From Malaya genurostris (lineage: Eukaryota > Arthropoda > Insecta > Diptera > Culicidae), in NCBI RefSeq assembly GCF_030247185.1, contig NC_080571.1, forward strand, positions 213,345,380-213,409,379: DNA of 64,000 bases. Reading direction: 5' to 3'. Within the stretch, counting starts at the first letter, position 1. Each line of letters begins with the position of its first letter. The notes beneath the pieces were generated by a model that was not told the DNA's origin, searched no databases, and saw only the letters and a program-made list of their open reading frames with translations. This document shows positions 44,083 to 56,074 of the stretch, in pieces. The position numbers and the translations under genes are program-made.

Positions 44083-47000
44083 ATGCACGTTGCTTCATCA
44101 GAAGAGATTTTTGGTAATGAGTCAGTTGATTCTCCTGCTCTGTCAGGTAAACACAAGAACAGTATATGTCCTTCCGAGGCTATGGTAGTTACTACGCACT
44201 TTCAAAGCGGAATACCCTTCCAGTTCTCTATTGCTGATTCCGATTCGACGAATGATTTTGTACATTTTCGGTTCAACCAACTAAGTCCTGCATACAATCT
44301 GCCCGACGATGTCGCCTTTTCTCTGCCCGATGAAGCATCAATGGACCATGTTCAAAAAACTGTTACTGAGCACAGTTTCTCAGGTAAATTTGCTACACGT
44401 ATATGTCCAGTTGTAGCTGGGTCAGAAAACTGCACCGTTTCAAATAGCCCCCCTTGCGTTCCAGATAAACGACCTAATATGGACACCGGACTTATCACAT
44501 TATACTATCAAAATGTGGGCGGCATCAACTCATCAATTGCTGAATATTCACTTGCCTGCTGTGACGATGAATTTGACATTTACGCTTTTACTGAAACCTG
44601 GCTAAATAGTGACACATTTTCGAGCCAAATATTTAGTAATAACTATAACGTCTATCGTCAGGATCGTTCTAGCTTGAACAGTTCCAAACGTCGTGGTGGG
44701 GGTGTTCTACTCGCTGTTCGCTCTGGCTATGAAAGTCGTTTAATCATTCCTCCAGGATCATCAGGTGTTGAACATGTGTGGGTTGCAATAAGCCTGGTAA
44801 AATACACTCTTTTCGTTTGTGTCTTGTACATTCCGCCTGATCGTACTAATGACTCCCAACTTATCAACGAGCACTCGCAATCATTGTCATGGATCATTTC
44901 TCAAATGCAGACAACGGATAATATCGTCATTCTGGGTGACTTCAACTTCAGCGGAATATCATGGCAATTTCAGCCACCGCGCTACTATTTTCCTGACGTT
45001 GGCCGATCAACTATCGGAACTACGGCCACTGAGCTGTTAGACGATTACAGCACCGCCGGATTAGTACAATTGAACGGAGTTTCTAATGCTAATAATCGCA
45101 TTTTGGATCTTTGCTTTTCAAGCAATGAGATCACAAATGGTATTTCAGTTTTGAAAGCCCCTGTTCCTCTAGTTAAAGAATGTGTTCATCATCCACCGCT
45201 TCTCATCAGTCTTCATTCTAGCCAACCTATCGCATTTCGTGAAATAACTGAAGCAGTGTCATACAATTATCGAAAATCTGATTTCGTGTCTATGAATCAA
45301 TTTTTTGATAGCGTTAATTGGAATGACGTACTCTTTGATTGCGATGCTAATCAAGCTGCTGAAAAAATCAGCCACGTCTTTCTCTATGCCATCGATCAAT
45401 TTGTGCCGAAAGTTATAAAGTCTTACACCCTTCAGCCTAAATGGTCATGCAAGAGACTCAAACAATTGAAAACTGCAAAAAGATCCGCTCTGAGAAAATA
45501 TTCGAAAAATAGAACTGATTACCTTCATTCACGATATGTGGCGATAAATAGCACATACAAACGTCTGAATAAACAGTTATTTGAAGCTTATCAACAGAAA
45601 ACACAGGATAATCTAAAAAACAACCCGAAAGCTTTTTGGAAATATGTTAACGAACAGAGAAAAGAAAGTGGGCTGCCGAAAACTATGGTAAACGGTGATA
45701 CTGAAGCAAAATCGACTGATAGTATTTGTAGTCTTTTCTGCGATCACTTCAGCAGCGTTTTCAGCGACGAGAAACTCGACATCGATTCCATTGCTGAAGC
45801 CGCTAATAATGTACCTTGCTTTCCATCTGTCGGCTCTCCGAACACTATATCGATTGGTGATGTGATCGAAGCGTGCAAGCGTCTTAAATGCTCATCGAAT
45901 CCTGGCCCTGATGGTATCCCGTCAATTGTGCTAAAAAAATGTGCTCCCAGTATCGCAGCTCCATTGGCCAACGTTTTCAATAGCTCGCTGTCGTCAGGCA
46001 TATTTCCAGACATCTGGAAAACCTCGCTATTATTCCCCGCTCACAAAAAAGGTGATAAACATATAATCTCTAAATATCGTGGTATTGCGTCATTAAGTGC
46101 ACCTTCTAAATTATTTGAGCTGATTGTCATGGATTTCATGCACCGTTGTAGCTCACAGTACATATCTACCGACCAACATGGATTCGTTCCCAAGCGTTCA
46201 ACAAATACAAATCTCGTTTGTTATACATCACACATCATTTCTGAGATGGAGAAGGGTCATCAAACTGACTCTATCTATACCGATTTATCAGCTGCTTTCG
46301 ACAAGATCAATCATGATATCGCTCTAGCGAAACTCAACCGCCTTGGATTCCATGGTAGATTTTTAGACTGGATAAAGTCCTATCTCGTTGACCGCAAAAT
46401 CTCGGTAAAAATTGGTGACACTGTTTCTAATTCTTTTTCCATTACTTCTGGTGTGCCACAAGGTAGTCACCTTGGACCTCTTCTGTTCCTGCTTTACATC
46501 AACGACGTTAATCTTTCCCTGAAGTGCTTGAAGCTCTCGTATGCAGACGACTTTAAACTGTTTTTAAAAGTTGATAGCCAAAGCGATGCTAAATTTCTCC
46601 AACAACAACTTGATATTTTCGGTAATTGGTGTCAGGTCAACAGGATGGTACTAAATGCTTCAAAGTGTTCTATCATAACGTTCAGTCGCAAAAGAAAACC
46701 GATCATTTTCAACTATTCGCTTCTCGGGACCGAGCTAAATAGAGTAAGCTGCATTAAAGATCTAGGAGTCCTACTTGATAGCAAATTAACTTTTTGCGAT
46801 CATATATCATATATCGTTTCTAAGGCATCCAAACAACTCGGATTCATCTTCCGAATGACGAAATCATTCAGTAACATACACTGCTTGAAAGCATTATATA
46901 TTGCCCTGGTTCGCTCTGTTCTCGAGTTTTCTGCAGTTGTGTGGTCACCTTATTACCATAACGGGGTACAACGCATTGAAGCTGTGCAGCATAAATTCAT

Positions 47001-47376
47001 CCGTTTTGCCTTACGTCAGCTGCCTTGGCGAGACCCCCATAACCTTCCCAGATACGAACTTAGATGTAATCTCATTGGACTTGAGTTGCTTAGTGATCGA
47101 CGCAATGTTTCGAAAGCAATGTTTGTTACCGATTTAATCTTGGGAAACATCGACTGCTCCAGCCTTCTCGGACAACTCGATATAAATATCAGACGTAGAA
47201 CTCTCCGGAATAACCCTTTTCTTGTTCCCCAGTTTGCTAGAACGAATTATGCGAAGAACGAACCTGTATCAAGCATGATTCGTATATTTAATCGTTGTTA
47301 TACTATTTTCGCTTTTAATCTGTCTCGTACTACTCTCAGACGCTCATTTATAGTATTTTTCAAGAACTTGACCTAA
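44083..47376 (+). CDS. CR1-clade LINE ORF2: endonuclease + reverse transcriptase, intact
   Basis: 1,097 codons from ATG 44,083 with no break. Residues 1-140 form a linker without a recognised domain. The endonuclease begins at LYYQNVGG (residue about 140) with FTETWL, GGGVLLAV, PPDRTND, ILGDFNFSG and VHHPPLLI. RT motifs: GPDGIPS, HKKGDKHIISKYRGIA, FVPKRST, YTDLSAAFDKINHDIA, SGVPQGSHLGPLLF, YADD (residues 820-823), IKDLGVLLDSKL. The C-terminus ends with LRRSF and related text. All catalytic motifs are present, so this copy could be a source of enzyme. It would nick chromosomal DNA and copy LINE RNA at the nick. Confidence 0.93.
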   Translation: MHVASSEEIFGNESVDSPALSGKHKNSICPSEAMVVTTHFQSGIPFQFSIADSDSTNDFVHFRFNQLSPAYNLPDDVAFSLPDEASMDHVQKTVTEHSFSGKFATRICPVVAGSENCTVSNSPPCVPDKRPNMDTGLITLYYQNVGGINSSIAEYSLACCDDEFDIYAFTETWLNSDTFSSQIFSNNYNVYRQDRSSLNSSKRRGGGVLLAVRSGYESRLIIPPGSSGVEHVWVAISLVKYTLFVCVLYIPPDRTNDSQLINEHSQSLSWIISQMQTTDNIVILGDFNFSGISWQFQPPRYYFPDVGRSTIGTTATELLDDYSTAGLVQLNGVSNANNRILDLCFSSNEITNGISVLKAPVPLVKECVHHPPLLISLHSSQPIAFREITEAVSYNYRKSDFVSMNQFFDSVNWNDVLFDCDANQAAEKISHVFLYAIDQFVPKVIKSYTLQPKWSCKRLKQLKTAKRSALRKYSKNRTDYLHSRYVAINSTYKRLNKQLFEAYQQKTQDNLKNNPKAFWKYVNEQRKESGLPKTMVNGDTEAKSTDSICSLFCDHFSSVFSDEKLDIDSIAEAANNVPCFPSVGSPNTISIGDVIEACKRLKCSSNPGPDGIPSIVLKKCAPSIAAPLANVFNSSLSSGIFPDIWKTSLLFPAHKKGDKHIISKYRGIASLSAPSKLFELIVMDFMHRCSSQYISTDQHGFVPKRSTNTNLVCYTSHIISEMEKGHQTDSIYTDLSAAFDKINHDIALAKLNRLGFHGRFLDWIKSYLVDRKISVKIGDTVSNSFSITSGVPQGSHLGPLLFLLYINDVNLSLKCLKLSYADDFKLFLKVDSQSDAKFLQQQLDIFGNWCQVNRMVLNASKCSIITFSRKRKPIIFNYSLLGTELNRVSCIKDLGVLLDSKLTFCDHISYIVSKASKQLGFIFRMTKSFSNIHCLKALYIALVRSVLEFSAVVWSPYYHNGVQRIEAVQHKFIRFALRQLPWRDPHNLPRYELRCNLIGLELLSDRRNVSKAMFVTDLILGNIDCSSLLGQLDINIRRRTLRNNPFLVPQFARTNYAKNEPVSSMIRIFNRCYTIFAFNLSRTTLRRSFIVFFKNLT

Positions 47377-47592
47377 GAATGACATTACTTATAATTCGTA
47401 TATTTGTATTTAAGTTTGTGAGTTCTATGTATATTATGTTAGTTTGTAAGTGTACCTTGTATTTTATTATAATTAATTAATGTATCATTTGGATGTAATT
47501 ATCTGTTGGTACAAAAGATGAGGAGGTTTTATGCCTACTGGAGAGAGATTCTTATTAAGTATCAACTCCAGTGGGCTTTTCCCTGCTCCAAA

Positions 47593-47627
<35 letters not shown>

Positions 47628-47632
47628 ACACA

Positions 47633-47745
47633 CAGATATTTTCCGATTTCGTCGAGCTTAGTCGATTGGTATATAACACTATGGGTTTTCGAGGCTCCGT
47701 TCGAAAGACGGTTTTTTAGCAATCCCTATACCTTTCTATAGAAAT
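47633..47745 (+). repeat. Dispersed repeat fragment
   Basis: TTCGTCGAGCTTAGTCGATTGG to CCTTTCTATAGAAA matches the end of the 14,530-14,850 repeat. It follows directly after the CR1 tail. Confidence 0.65.
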
Positions 47746-48410
47746 AGACAAAAAGAAAGTTCTGTTGTGTGTGTGGTAAGGGATTGATATTCGACAAAGC
47801 CAAATATTTTCAATTCATAGCGCCATATATTCGTATTTTTGTATTTCCATTTCTAGGAAACATATTTGATAATTTGCTGTATCTAAAACATATAGCAAAA
47901 TACAGGATTGCGCAAAGGAACCTGATAAATTTTGTTCTCTGGTTACACTGGAAATAAACAAGGGAGGCAGAAACCGAATACGGCATAGGAAAGTAGAGGA
48001 ATGAAGGTTTATTTTCGTCGGTGTAACGTTAGACTCATTCTTCAAAAACGAGTTATAAATAAAAACGGGGTGAGCGAAACTCCAGTGCTCCATGATGGAA
48101 AACTACTCTAACAAAATTATTTCAGACAGTGACCTATGATCACGTTCAAATGTATTATTCCTGATACATTTGGTTTGAGAAATGTTACCGAATATCTTAC
48201 GAAAGCGCTGAAGCATGCTTTTGTGAACTACCCAAATCAATCCGAATGAATTGGTATCAAAAATGAGCCCAAATTAGTGTCCGAAATTATCATAATAAAA
48301 ATGGCAAGTATGTTTCAGTGAGACTACGTCGATTAGAAGAGGAAGGCCACTAGGTGGATTAAGAACAGGTTTTTAAATATTTTGTTTGGTAGTTTATCGC
48401 CAATGTTTCG
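47746..48410. other. Interval without recognised genes
   Basis: The motif CCACTAGGTGGATTAAGAAC near 48,348 is part of a repeat also seen near 13,050. Nothing else is recognised. Confidence 0.35.
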
Positions 48411-49087
48411 CGCTACGTTGTGAAACATGATCAATCAGAAACTGTGGCTTCGAAAAAATAACATCGATATCTTTTTCTATATTTTGCTTAGAAATCATAT
48501 GTTTTTGCCTTTTTCATATAGAAAGGTCACTTGAAAATTCGACTTTTCGATTAACGATGGGAATCTTAAAGTCAAATGAAAGGTCTTATAGTCCTACCAA
48601 AAATTATTGCATATTTTCGGATTCAACAAAAATTTAAACGATCGTTTAGAGTTTAAAGTACGATACGCAAAATCGATTGCACATGGTCTTAAAGCCATCA
48701 GCAAATTCGTTGTACCGTTTTACCCTATTTCTTTTCGAGTTATAATACGTTGCTACGTTGTGAAACATGATCAATCAGAAACTGTGGCTTCGAAAAAATA
48801 ACATCGATATCTTTTTCTATATTTTGCTTAGAAATCATATGTTTTTGCCTTTTTCATATAGAAAGGTCACTTGAAAATTCGACTTTTCGATTAACGATGG
48901 GAATCTTAAAGTCAAATGAAAGGTCTTATAGTCCTACCAAAAATTATTGCATATTTTCGGATTCAACAAAAATTTAAACGATCGTTTAGAGTTTAAAGTA
49001 CGATACGCAAAATCGATTGCACATGGTCTTAAAGCCATCAGCAAATTCGTTGTACCGTTTTACCCTTTTTCTTTTCGAGTTATAATA
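48411..49087 (+). repeat. 340-bp tandem duplication, two copies
   Basis: The GCTACGTTGTGAAACATG unit at 48,412 recurs at 48,752, and both copies run to TTTTCGAGTTATAATA. By eye they differ at only about one base (CCCTATTT against CCCTTTTT), so the duplication is recent or recently homogenised. An assembly artefact is also possible. Confidence 0.9.
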
Positions 49088-49210
49088 TTCAGTTGAAATA
49101 TGATCTACAATCCAAAAGCCGATTTTTTTTACAATACGATCCATCAATATTGATTCATATTACGTACAAAACATCTGTGGTTCAATTAAATTTATTGGAA
49201 AATTGTTGAA

Positions 49211-49760
49211 AATAGATTGATATTACGAAGAAAGACCTAAAAATAAGATTACAAACTGATTTAATGACCGCACGAATCTCGTTACATCGTTTTATCCCAA
49301 TTTAATCTTTAACTGAGTCTTTTGATAAATATTGATCTACAATCCAGAAGCAGATCCAATACGTACTATAAATATTGGTCCATATTAGGTAGAAAACTTC
49401 AGTGATCCAAATACTCACAATAGTATTGACTGAATAGGTGAATAGGTATAACAAGATTCGTCTGGTCATTGAACCTATTTGTACTCTACTTTCTAGGGCT
49501 TTCTTCGTAATATCAATCGATTTAAATTAACTGCAATCAGCCTCCTTTCGGTATGCGAAAGAAAGTTTAACCAGAAATAGGACATATGAAATAAATTGGA
49601 GTTAAACGGTATAACAAACTCGTGCGTTCATTGAATCTATTTGTAATCTTATTTTTAGGCCTTTCTTCGTAATATCAATCGATTTTAATCAACCGAAATT
49701 AGCCTCCTATCGGAATACGAATGTAAGTTCACCCATACATACAACTTATAAAATAAATTG
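49211..49760. repeat. Inverted and tandem copies of a TTTCTTCGTAATATCAATCG repeat
   Basis: TTTCTTCGTAATATCAATCG occurs at about 49,500 and 49,662 (plus) and as its complement near 49,214. The neighbouring CATTGAA.CTATTTGTA and CAGCCTCCT/TAGCCTCCT text is repeated with it. It looks like a foldback element with one duplicated arm. Confidence 0.6.
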
Positions 49761-49769
49761 GAGTAAAGG

Positions 49770-52700
49770 GGGTTAAACGGGCTATCGAGGCAGCTCCGTC
49801 AGGCATAAATAAAACCTTAAATATAATTAAGAATTATTCATGTACATGTAATAATTGTAGATATAGCAAGCAAATAAACAATTCATGGAAATATAAAAAT
49901 GGTGTTATAGTTAAATGTCCAAGTATCTCAAGAACAGCTACTTTTAGAAGAAAGGATATCATGAACAAATTTATGGCCTTTAACCTGTAGAATAATATTC
50001 TACTGTTTAAATGATTATAGGGCTTTCTTCAACGAGAACTTGAAATTTCGAATATATCTGTAAATTGTTTTAGCTGTATCTTCTTTATTTTTCAAAAGGC
50101 ACGGATGGGATATCCATCAATCTGTAGGTAAAATTATCATAAAAAAGCGAGACTCTGATATTTTTTTAATTTAATTTTTTGGTTCATTTTGAAATTGTTG
50201 AGAAAAAAAAATCAATTTTTTTTTCAGTGTATATTTTTATAGAGTGCCCTATTGATTCCCTACAACTTCTTCCTGGACGTCATTTTTGTACGATTAACGG
50301 TTTCCGAGTTACAACGATTTGAAAAAGGCAATTTTTGTGAAATGCAAAAATACATACGCCCTTTTTAAAAATCAGTCGTGAGTCGGATCGACCTCTCAAT
50401 CGATTCAAAACTTATGGTTTGCCATACTGAAGCCAAGTGGAAAGTTTCATCCAAATCGTCAATTTTTCGTCTACTCATTCCTGGAATTGCTCACAAGCAA
50501 ACTATTTTTACAATTTGCAAAGTGGTTATCAAAGATTTTTCAAAATGACAAACAAAACGAAAAATTTTTTTATAATCCTTGTAATTTTGGAATCAATTCA
50601 AATTTTTAAATACGGCAAACTTCAACCGTAGCATTCTACTTCTAGGTTAATCTTTTTTTTACAGTTCAAAATTACGTATTTCGTAAGAGTTACCAGTCAG
50701 AATCTACGCGTGGTTCGAAATTCCCCACTTCCCCACTCAAATTTGATGAGTGGAGTAAAATAAAAGTACGGGCATTCATGATGGGAGATGTATTTGAATA
50801 AAAACAATTGTAAATTAATTTACTCATTAGTGGTTTCCAATTTCCAGAGAACGTTAAGAAAATCCGATTATCGATTTTATATTGGTGAGTAATCATGTGT
50901 GTGACTTTTTTATCGAATACGCATTTTACTGTAGAAAATCAATTGTTAAACTGAACGATGATGAGGTGCGTAAACGATGATCATCTGATATGCACACCGA
51001 GCGCTTTAACAGTTACAATATTTATTACAGACGAGATTATTCATGATCGCCTTTAATGGAGTCCACTTGAGTTTGATTTCCAAATGCCACACATTGAGTA
51101 ACAATTCGCAAAAGGTGAATGACCACTTGAATGAAACATATATAATCAAACAGTCTCTTTAATCAAATGATGGAAACAAAAAAAAAATTGAAAGAAGCAC
51201 GCAGAACCACATTTACCGATGGAACATTGCAGTAATGTAGTTTTGCTTGCGGTTGAACCATATCCCATCCAGTTCCGAGCATTGTTTCGGTAATGGCGGT
51301 TTATGGACAACGGAGGAATAACTTATACCCACAGGCTCACAGTAACAACCTAAACCAACAGTATCGTGATGCATACAGGAACTTCCCGGAACAACAATAA
51401 AACTAAGTGTAATCTACCTAGTAGTGTGCGTTGGCCATTTCCTATAAATGTTAGTAACCATTTCAAAAGAAACTGCGACGTGATCGGTTGGGCTCAGTGT
51501 ACCCATTAGTCTTGAGGTTTTTGTAATTTTCTGCGCTTTCTGATCCTTCGAGCAACATTAATTGGATTTTAACGTTTCATTAATTTCAGTTGGTTCGACA
51601 TAAAGCCGCCTTAATTAGATTCAGTTTTGCAATGACTGAGTGGAAATATATATTGGAGAAGCCAAATGAATGAAAAACTTAACAGAAAAGATGATTTATT
51701 GGGAAAAGATACGCTCAGAGACAAGACCTGAACCTGCGTCTTATGCATTCCGTGCATACGCGATACCATTTATCCACTTTGAACCTTGTTATAGACACAG
51801 CTCTAAAACGCAGTTAGACATGGTAGAACTTACATTGAACATGGTATACATCCTGGCTGTCACCCGACCGATACCATACATCCAAACAACTTCTTTGTCC
51901 ATCAAACACTAGTCTTCTCGCTCTATAGCTATTTTCGGCTCAAGCACTGAGTAGGAGAGTGTATTTATAATCGCTTTTCACCTTCTCTACTGGTGCCTAA
52001 TCTCTAATCTTCTACGGAATCCCTTCAGCTTTTGGTGTAATTTCTAAGAGAAAATGTCAATATTTATTCACAAATGCATAGGAAAAAGGAATTACATGCG
52101 CTCTCTACATTAACCATAAAATAAAAGTAGTGAAGTTTTTTTCGATTGTTCGCTGCGTACAATAATCTAACTACAAATAAAGTTCTATAATGTGCATTGG
52201 AAAATATATCAAATATAACTTTTCAAAAGCATTTAAAATGTTCCATTGAAACATGAAATGAGATTTTTATCTTTCAAATTACACAGTGTCAAATCCATCT
52301 CCGTATAGAAGCAAATTCTAGAAGTACCAAACGAGATAAAACAAGTTAAGATGAGAGTCCGCATTAATGAACTTCATACATTTTTAAACTAGAATGATCA
52401 ACATCATTTTGTAAAGTGATAAACTAAATGGAACCCTATACGAGACCTAACTCTTGTATTCCAATAAACTCGAAGGATTGCTCCAGTGAAGAGATTGTTT
52501 GACTTTTCTTGAATCGGACAAGGGAAAACCGAAGCACAAACCAGACTGTTTCTTCCGAAAGCACCAGATGGGCTATTCTCCGAGAAATTGTTGGTCTAAA
52601 ATGCAAGCAGCACGTTCTTGTTGCATTGCCACGGGACATCTTCTTGAAAGCATAGGAAACCGGAAAGATGTGGGAGTCGAAAAGAAAAGATGCAACCAGA

Positions 52701-52780
52701 TAAAAAGTTGTCTGAACATAATTCCACCAAATAAACTATGGAAGAATCTTCTGCTGTTGGATGGTTATAGTGCCCGATAA
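49770..52780. other. Long interval without recognised genes
   Basis: Dispersed-repeat text at about 50,230-50,470 (related to 11,030 and 29,740). Otherwise AT-rich. Short ORFs, including 52,436-52,639 (minus), have no recognisable domain. Confidence 0.35.
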
Positions 52781-52787
52781 TCTTTGA

Positions 52788-53039
52788 TTATCGTGGGTAG
52801 GATGAAAGAGCACAAAGAATTTGTTTCCGTTTGTTGTTTAAGTGGTAATATGACATACATTCGATTCTTGTTGGAGTAGAAATAAAAACAATCTCACTTC
52901 GGATATCCCAGTCGCACGGACTCTCAAACTTCTTCCTGATAGAACGCAGGTATGAATGATCTCGGCTGTTGATTAATGAACTGTGTGTCATTATTGTTAC
53001 AGAAATAAAATTTACATAGCAAGTAAATAACAACAACAT
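52788..53039 (-). CDS. Hypothetical small secreted protein, 83 residues
   Basis: From ATG at 53,039 (minus strand) the frame begins MLLLFTCYVNFISVTIM, a plausible signal peptide. The polar remainder has three Cys (SPCDWD, RIECMS, ILCALS) and ends at TAA at 52,788. I do not recognise a family. It is the best candidate for a host gene in this part, but a chance ORF with a hydrophobic start is possible. No clear TATA box or splice site was identified. Confidence 0.3.
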   Translation of the reverse strand: MLLLFTCYVNFISVTIMTHSSLINSRDHSYLRSIRKKFESPCDWDIRSEIVFISTPTRIECMSYYHLNNKRKQILCALSSYPR

Positions 53040-53361
53040 TTTCAACACAAAAACTTTCGATGTTAGATCCGGTTGAATTAGCTTGCATCTAAACTTTTAG
53101 ACATTTGTGCTGCTTTTGTTATGTACATCATAAAAGATGTGAAGTTACACGGTTTATTTTGTACTGTGTTTGAATAAAAAACTCACGCTGCGATATCGTA
53201 GAACCGATAGTTCAGATTCGAATGTCGAGAGTCGTAAGGGACCGTTCATGACCCACGCAGGCCAAAATTTTGAACTTTTGAATCCCCCCGTCACCCCTCG
53301 TAAACTTTCGTAGACTACATATAAATTATTATACAGTATATATGTCAGTCCTTTTTCTAAT

Positions 53362-53512
53362 ATTGCAGCCTAGTATGGAATCCATGCAATATTATTCACG
53401 AAGAACGCATCGAATTTATTCAAAAACAATTTCTTTTATATGCACTTCGTGAATTAAACTGGACAGCATTTCCTTTACCACCATATGAAGAACGTTACAT
53501 GCTGCAAACAAT
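53362..53512 (+). pseudogene. LINE ORF2 C-terminal scrap
   Basis: The plus strand reads SLVWNPCNIIHEERIEFIQKQ and, a few residues on, LPPYEERYMLQTI, very close to the minus-strand fossil at 15,703-16,560 (HEERIESIQKQ). It is cut short on the right by the mariner-derived MITE at 53,514. Confidence 0.75.
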
Positions 53513-53513
53513 A

Positions 53514-53724
53514 CCTTATGATAAAAAAAGAAGCGAAATTTTCATTTTAAAATTCCCGCGCTTGTCCAATCGGTAAACTTTTATTCTCTCAACGTTCTCA
53601 ACACGACGAAAATTTGTCAACTTCTTTGTATAGACGCCAAACAAAAACTAATCGTACGATATGCGTCGAAATTTGACAGAATGTGTATAAAAGTGTTGCC
53701 AACGTTGAAAGAATAAAAGTTTTA
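53514..53724. mobile_element. MITE derived from the 63-kb mariner family
   Basis: It starts after TA (53,512-53,513) with CCTTATGATAAAAAAAGAA. It carries the same AAAATTCCCGCGCTTGTCC and AACTAATCGTACGATATGCG as the long TIRs at 63,003-63,948, with the inner inverted pair AAACTTTTATTCTCTCAACG/complement. The right end is degenerate. No transposase sequence. Confidence 0.7.
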
Positions 53725-53839
53725 AGCCAAATCTATAAGAATTTTATCCTTTTTTGCATCGTCGCTCTAAATGACGGTGTGCATTTTTAAACACACTTTA
53801 CCCTATGAAAGCATGATGAAATTCAACCTATGGGACTAC

Positions 53840-54662
53840 GAAATTTTTTATTTTATGAGTGACATTATTTGACACATACTCACACACACAGCACATACAT
53901 TTTCGGAACCGAAAGTGGGATCAGGATGAAATGGCACAGTATATTTAAAGGCAAGGAGAGCTATAATTTGAATCATGATTCGTGAAAATCGGCTTAACCG
54001 TTGCAGAAAAATCAAAGTGAGTTCCGTTTTTGGAGATTTTCTTCACTATTATCGGTGCTTTATATATTCATTAACTAACAAGATCTGCCAACTAGATGAA
54101 TTTAGCAGCAAGTTTTAAAAAAAAGGTCCTCCTCGTTTCGCCATCGCTTGTGAAAAAATATTCATGAAATTGAAAATTTTCACTAATCGCACTGTAATAC
54201 TGGAACGGGAAGTCGGATCTGGCTCCACTTTTCGGGAACTTTTTAAAGAATTTGAAGACCTTTTATTTGCTTCTTAGTTTGTGGATATCGGTTAAGAAAT
54301 TCCCGAAAAAATTTAGAGCGCATTTTTTTTTATTAAATTTGCACATATTTTTTTGTAATTCCGGAGCTGGACGTCGGATCCAAATGAAGATCAAGAAAAT
54401 TGTATGAGGCCACAAGACCTTTTATTTAAATCTAAATTTGTTAAAATCGGTTCAGCCATCTCCGAGAAACGTGTGTGACTAATTTGTTATTTTTTTTTTG
54501 TGCATATCACCCTGTAATTCCGGAATCGGATCCAAATGAAACTCCAGAACTTTGTATGGGACTCTAATACCTTTAATTTGAATCTAAGTTTGTGAAAATC
54601 GGTTCAGTCATCTCTGAGAATATTGAGTGACATTATTTATCACATACACACATACATACACA
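53840..54662 (+). repeat. Three or more tandem copies of the GGAAGTCGGATC repeat
   Basis: Copies start near 53,900, 54,195, 54,365 and 54,515, each with a CGGA.C.GG-AGTCGGATC motif, a CTTTTATTT or TTTAATTTGAATC stretch and AAATCGGTTCAGCCATCTC. It ends in a short CATA/CACA microsatellite at about 54,640-54,662. Confidence 0.65.
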
Positions 54663-54664
54663 AT

Positions 54665-54846
54665 ACACTGAAGTATTTTTATGCGAGTTTACGAACCGCA
54701 TAAAAAAACCGCATAACTCTGAAAGTCGCATAAAAACCACATAACTCTGAAAATTTGAATAAAAAAACCGCATAGCTCTGAAAAATAGCATAAAAAAGTC
54801 GCATAAAAAAGTCTCATAACAAACCGCATAAAAAAGACCTTAGTGT
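54665..54846. mobile_element. Short TIR element with CGCATAA minisatellite
   Basis: The ends ACACTGAAGTATTTTTATGCG and the complement of CGCATAAAAAAGACCTTAGTGT are inverted. In between, CCGCATAACTCTGAAA and variants repeat about every 30 bp. No coding. Confidence 0.65.
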
Positions 54847-55197
54847 ATTTGTATTGAAGGCAACAGTGATTTGTATTCCATGTGAACTTATTTAATTTGT
54901 TGGGGTTAATGAATTTTGGAAAGTGCTGAACTCGTTCATCCAGTATTCCATGTTCGAGGTCATCCTGCATTTCCTCGAATACGAAGAAACAGTCGATTTT
55001 CGATCAAAATGTTGCTCTTTCGAATCGAACAAACCCATAAACAATCCGGTCGCTAATTTACATAACAAATTGTTCATAAGTACCGAGACTCATTTAAAAA
55101 AAACAACCTTCAGATATCATGTGTCAAATTTTTACGTCAATCGTACCACAAACACTAAACCTACCGACACATACGTGACGTTACTTATTTATTTATG

Positions 55198-55650
55198 AAA
55201 AATGGATGCGCAAGCCCAGCAATGGTTTGAAAAATGTTACTCGCACTCGGAGACATTGCAAATAAAGTTTTGTGGTATTCTCATTTTAAACATGGCCAAA
55301 TGAACAAGTCATCCGGACATTCCCAGCGTTGGTATGAAACAATGGACGAAACATGGATCCACCATATTTCTTTGGAGTCATATCAGCATTCAAGTGGGGA
55401 AAGCCGTTCGCAACAGGTCATGGTGGAGCAATCATGGCGTCAGTTTTTAGATGCTCGAGGTATAATTAACATCGACTATCTTGAATAGAAAAGTACCATA
55501 AAAAGTGATTGTTATCGAAATCGAATGAAAAATAAAAAAATCATCTTTAACTAAAACAATGCACCGTGTCATAAGTCAATGAAAACAACGACCAAATTTA
55601 ACGAATTGGGCTCGCATCTGTTTCCTCACCCACTATATTCTTTATAACGT
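55198..55650 (+). pseudogene. mariner transposase fossil (irritans-like)
   Basis: The N-terminal scrap reads AQQWFEKCYSHSE. After a deletion the frame 55,234-55,488 gives TMDETWIHHISLES, then GIINIDYLE and a stop. Further on NNAPCHKSMKTT and FNELGSHLFPHPLYS are visible near 55,555-55,645. It follows the order of the mariner at 41,464, with large deletions and stops. Confidence 0.75.
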
Positions 55651-56074
55651 AGAGCGTTTCCCAGCGGTCAGTTGTCCTGTTTGTACGATTTTATTTTCTG
55701 TATTTTGAATTTGTTCCCGGTATATAGTACAAAGCCCATCGTAAAATGATTCTGAGTGATTTTATTCACGTTAAGATATAGAACGGAAAGGATAGACGTG
55801 ACAAGATTCATTTGAGCAACTTACATACCTAGCAGCTATACTGCCGGTCTACACACAATTGCCCCATATCATGTGGGATTTTCTATGTATATGGAATAGT
55901 TAGTATAGTCCTGGGGTGTCCTTTGCTGTATCAAACATACGTTTCCACATAACTCGGTCCATGGCAGCTCATCACCAGCTACTCAAGGCACAAATGCTTT
56001 GCAGATCTCCCTCCACTTGATCGATTCATCTCATTTGAGCAAGCAGAAATCTTTCGGTAACTTAACTTACAACC

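Larger units (their letters stand above)
43494..47632 (+). mobile_element. CR1-clade LINE, copy B (ORF2 intact)
   Basis: ORF1 (43,657-44,076), ORF2 (44,083-47,376), a 3' UTR of about 210 bp and an (AAAT)n tail at about 47,590-47,632. The last 90 bp match copy A. The start is approximate: ORF1-like text begins near 43,650, so it is probably 5'-truncated. The DNA after the tail is the GGAAGTCGGATC-type repeat. Confidence 0.88.
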
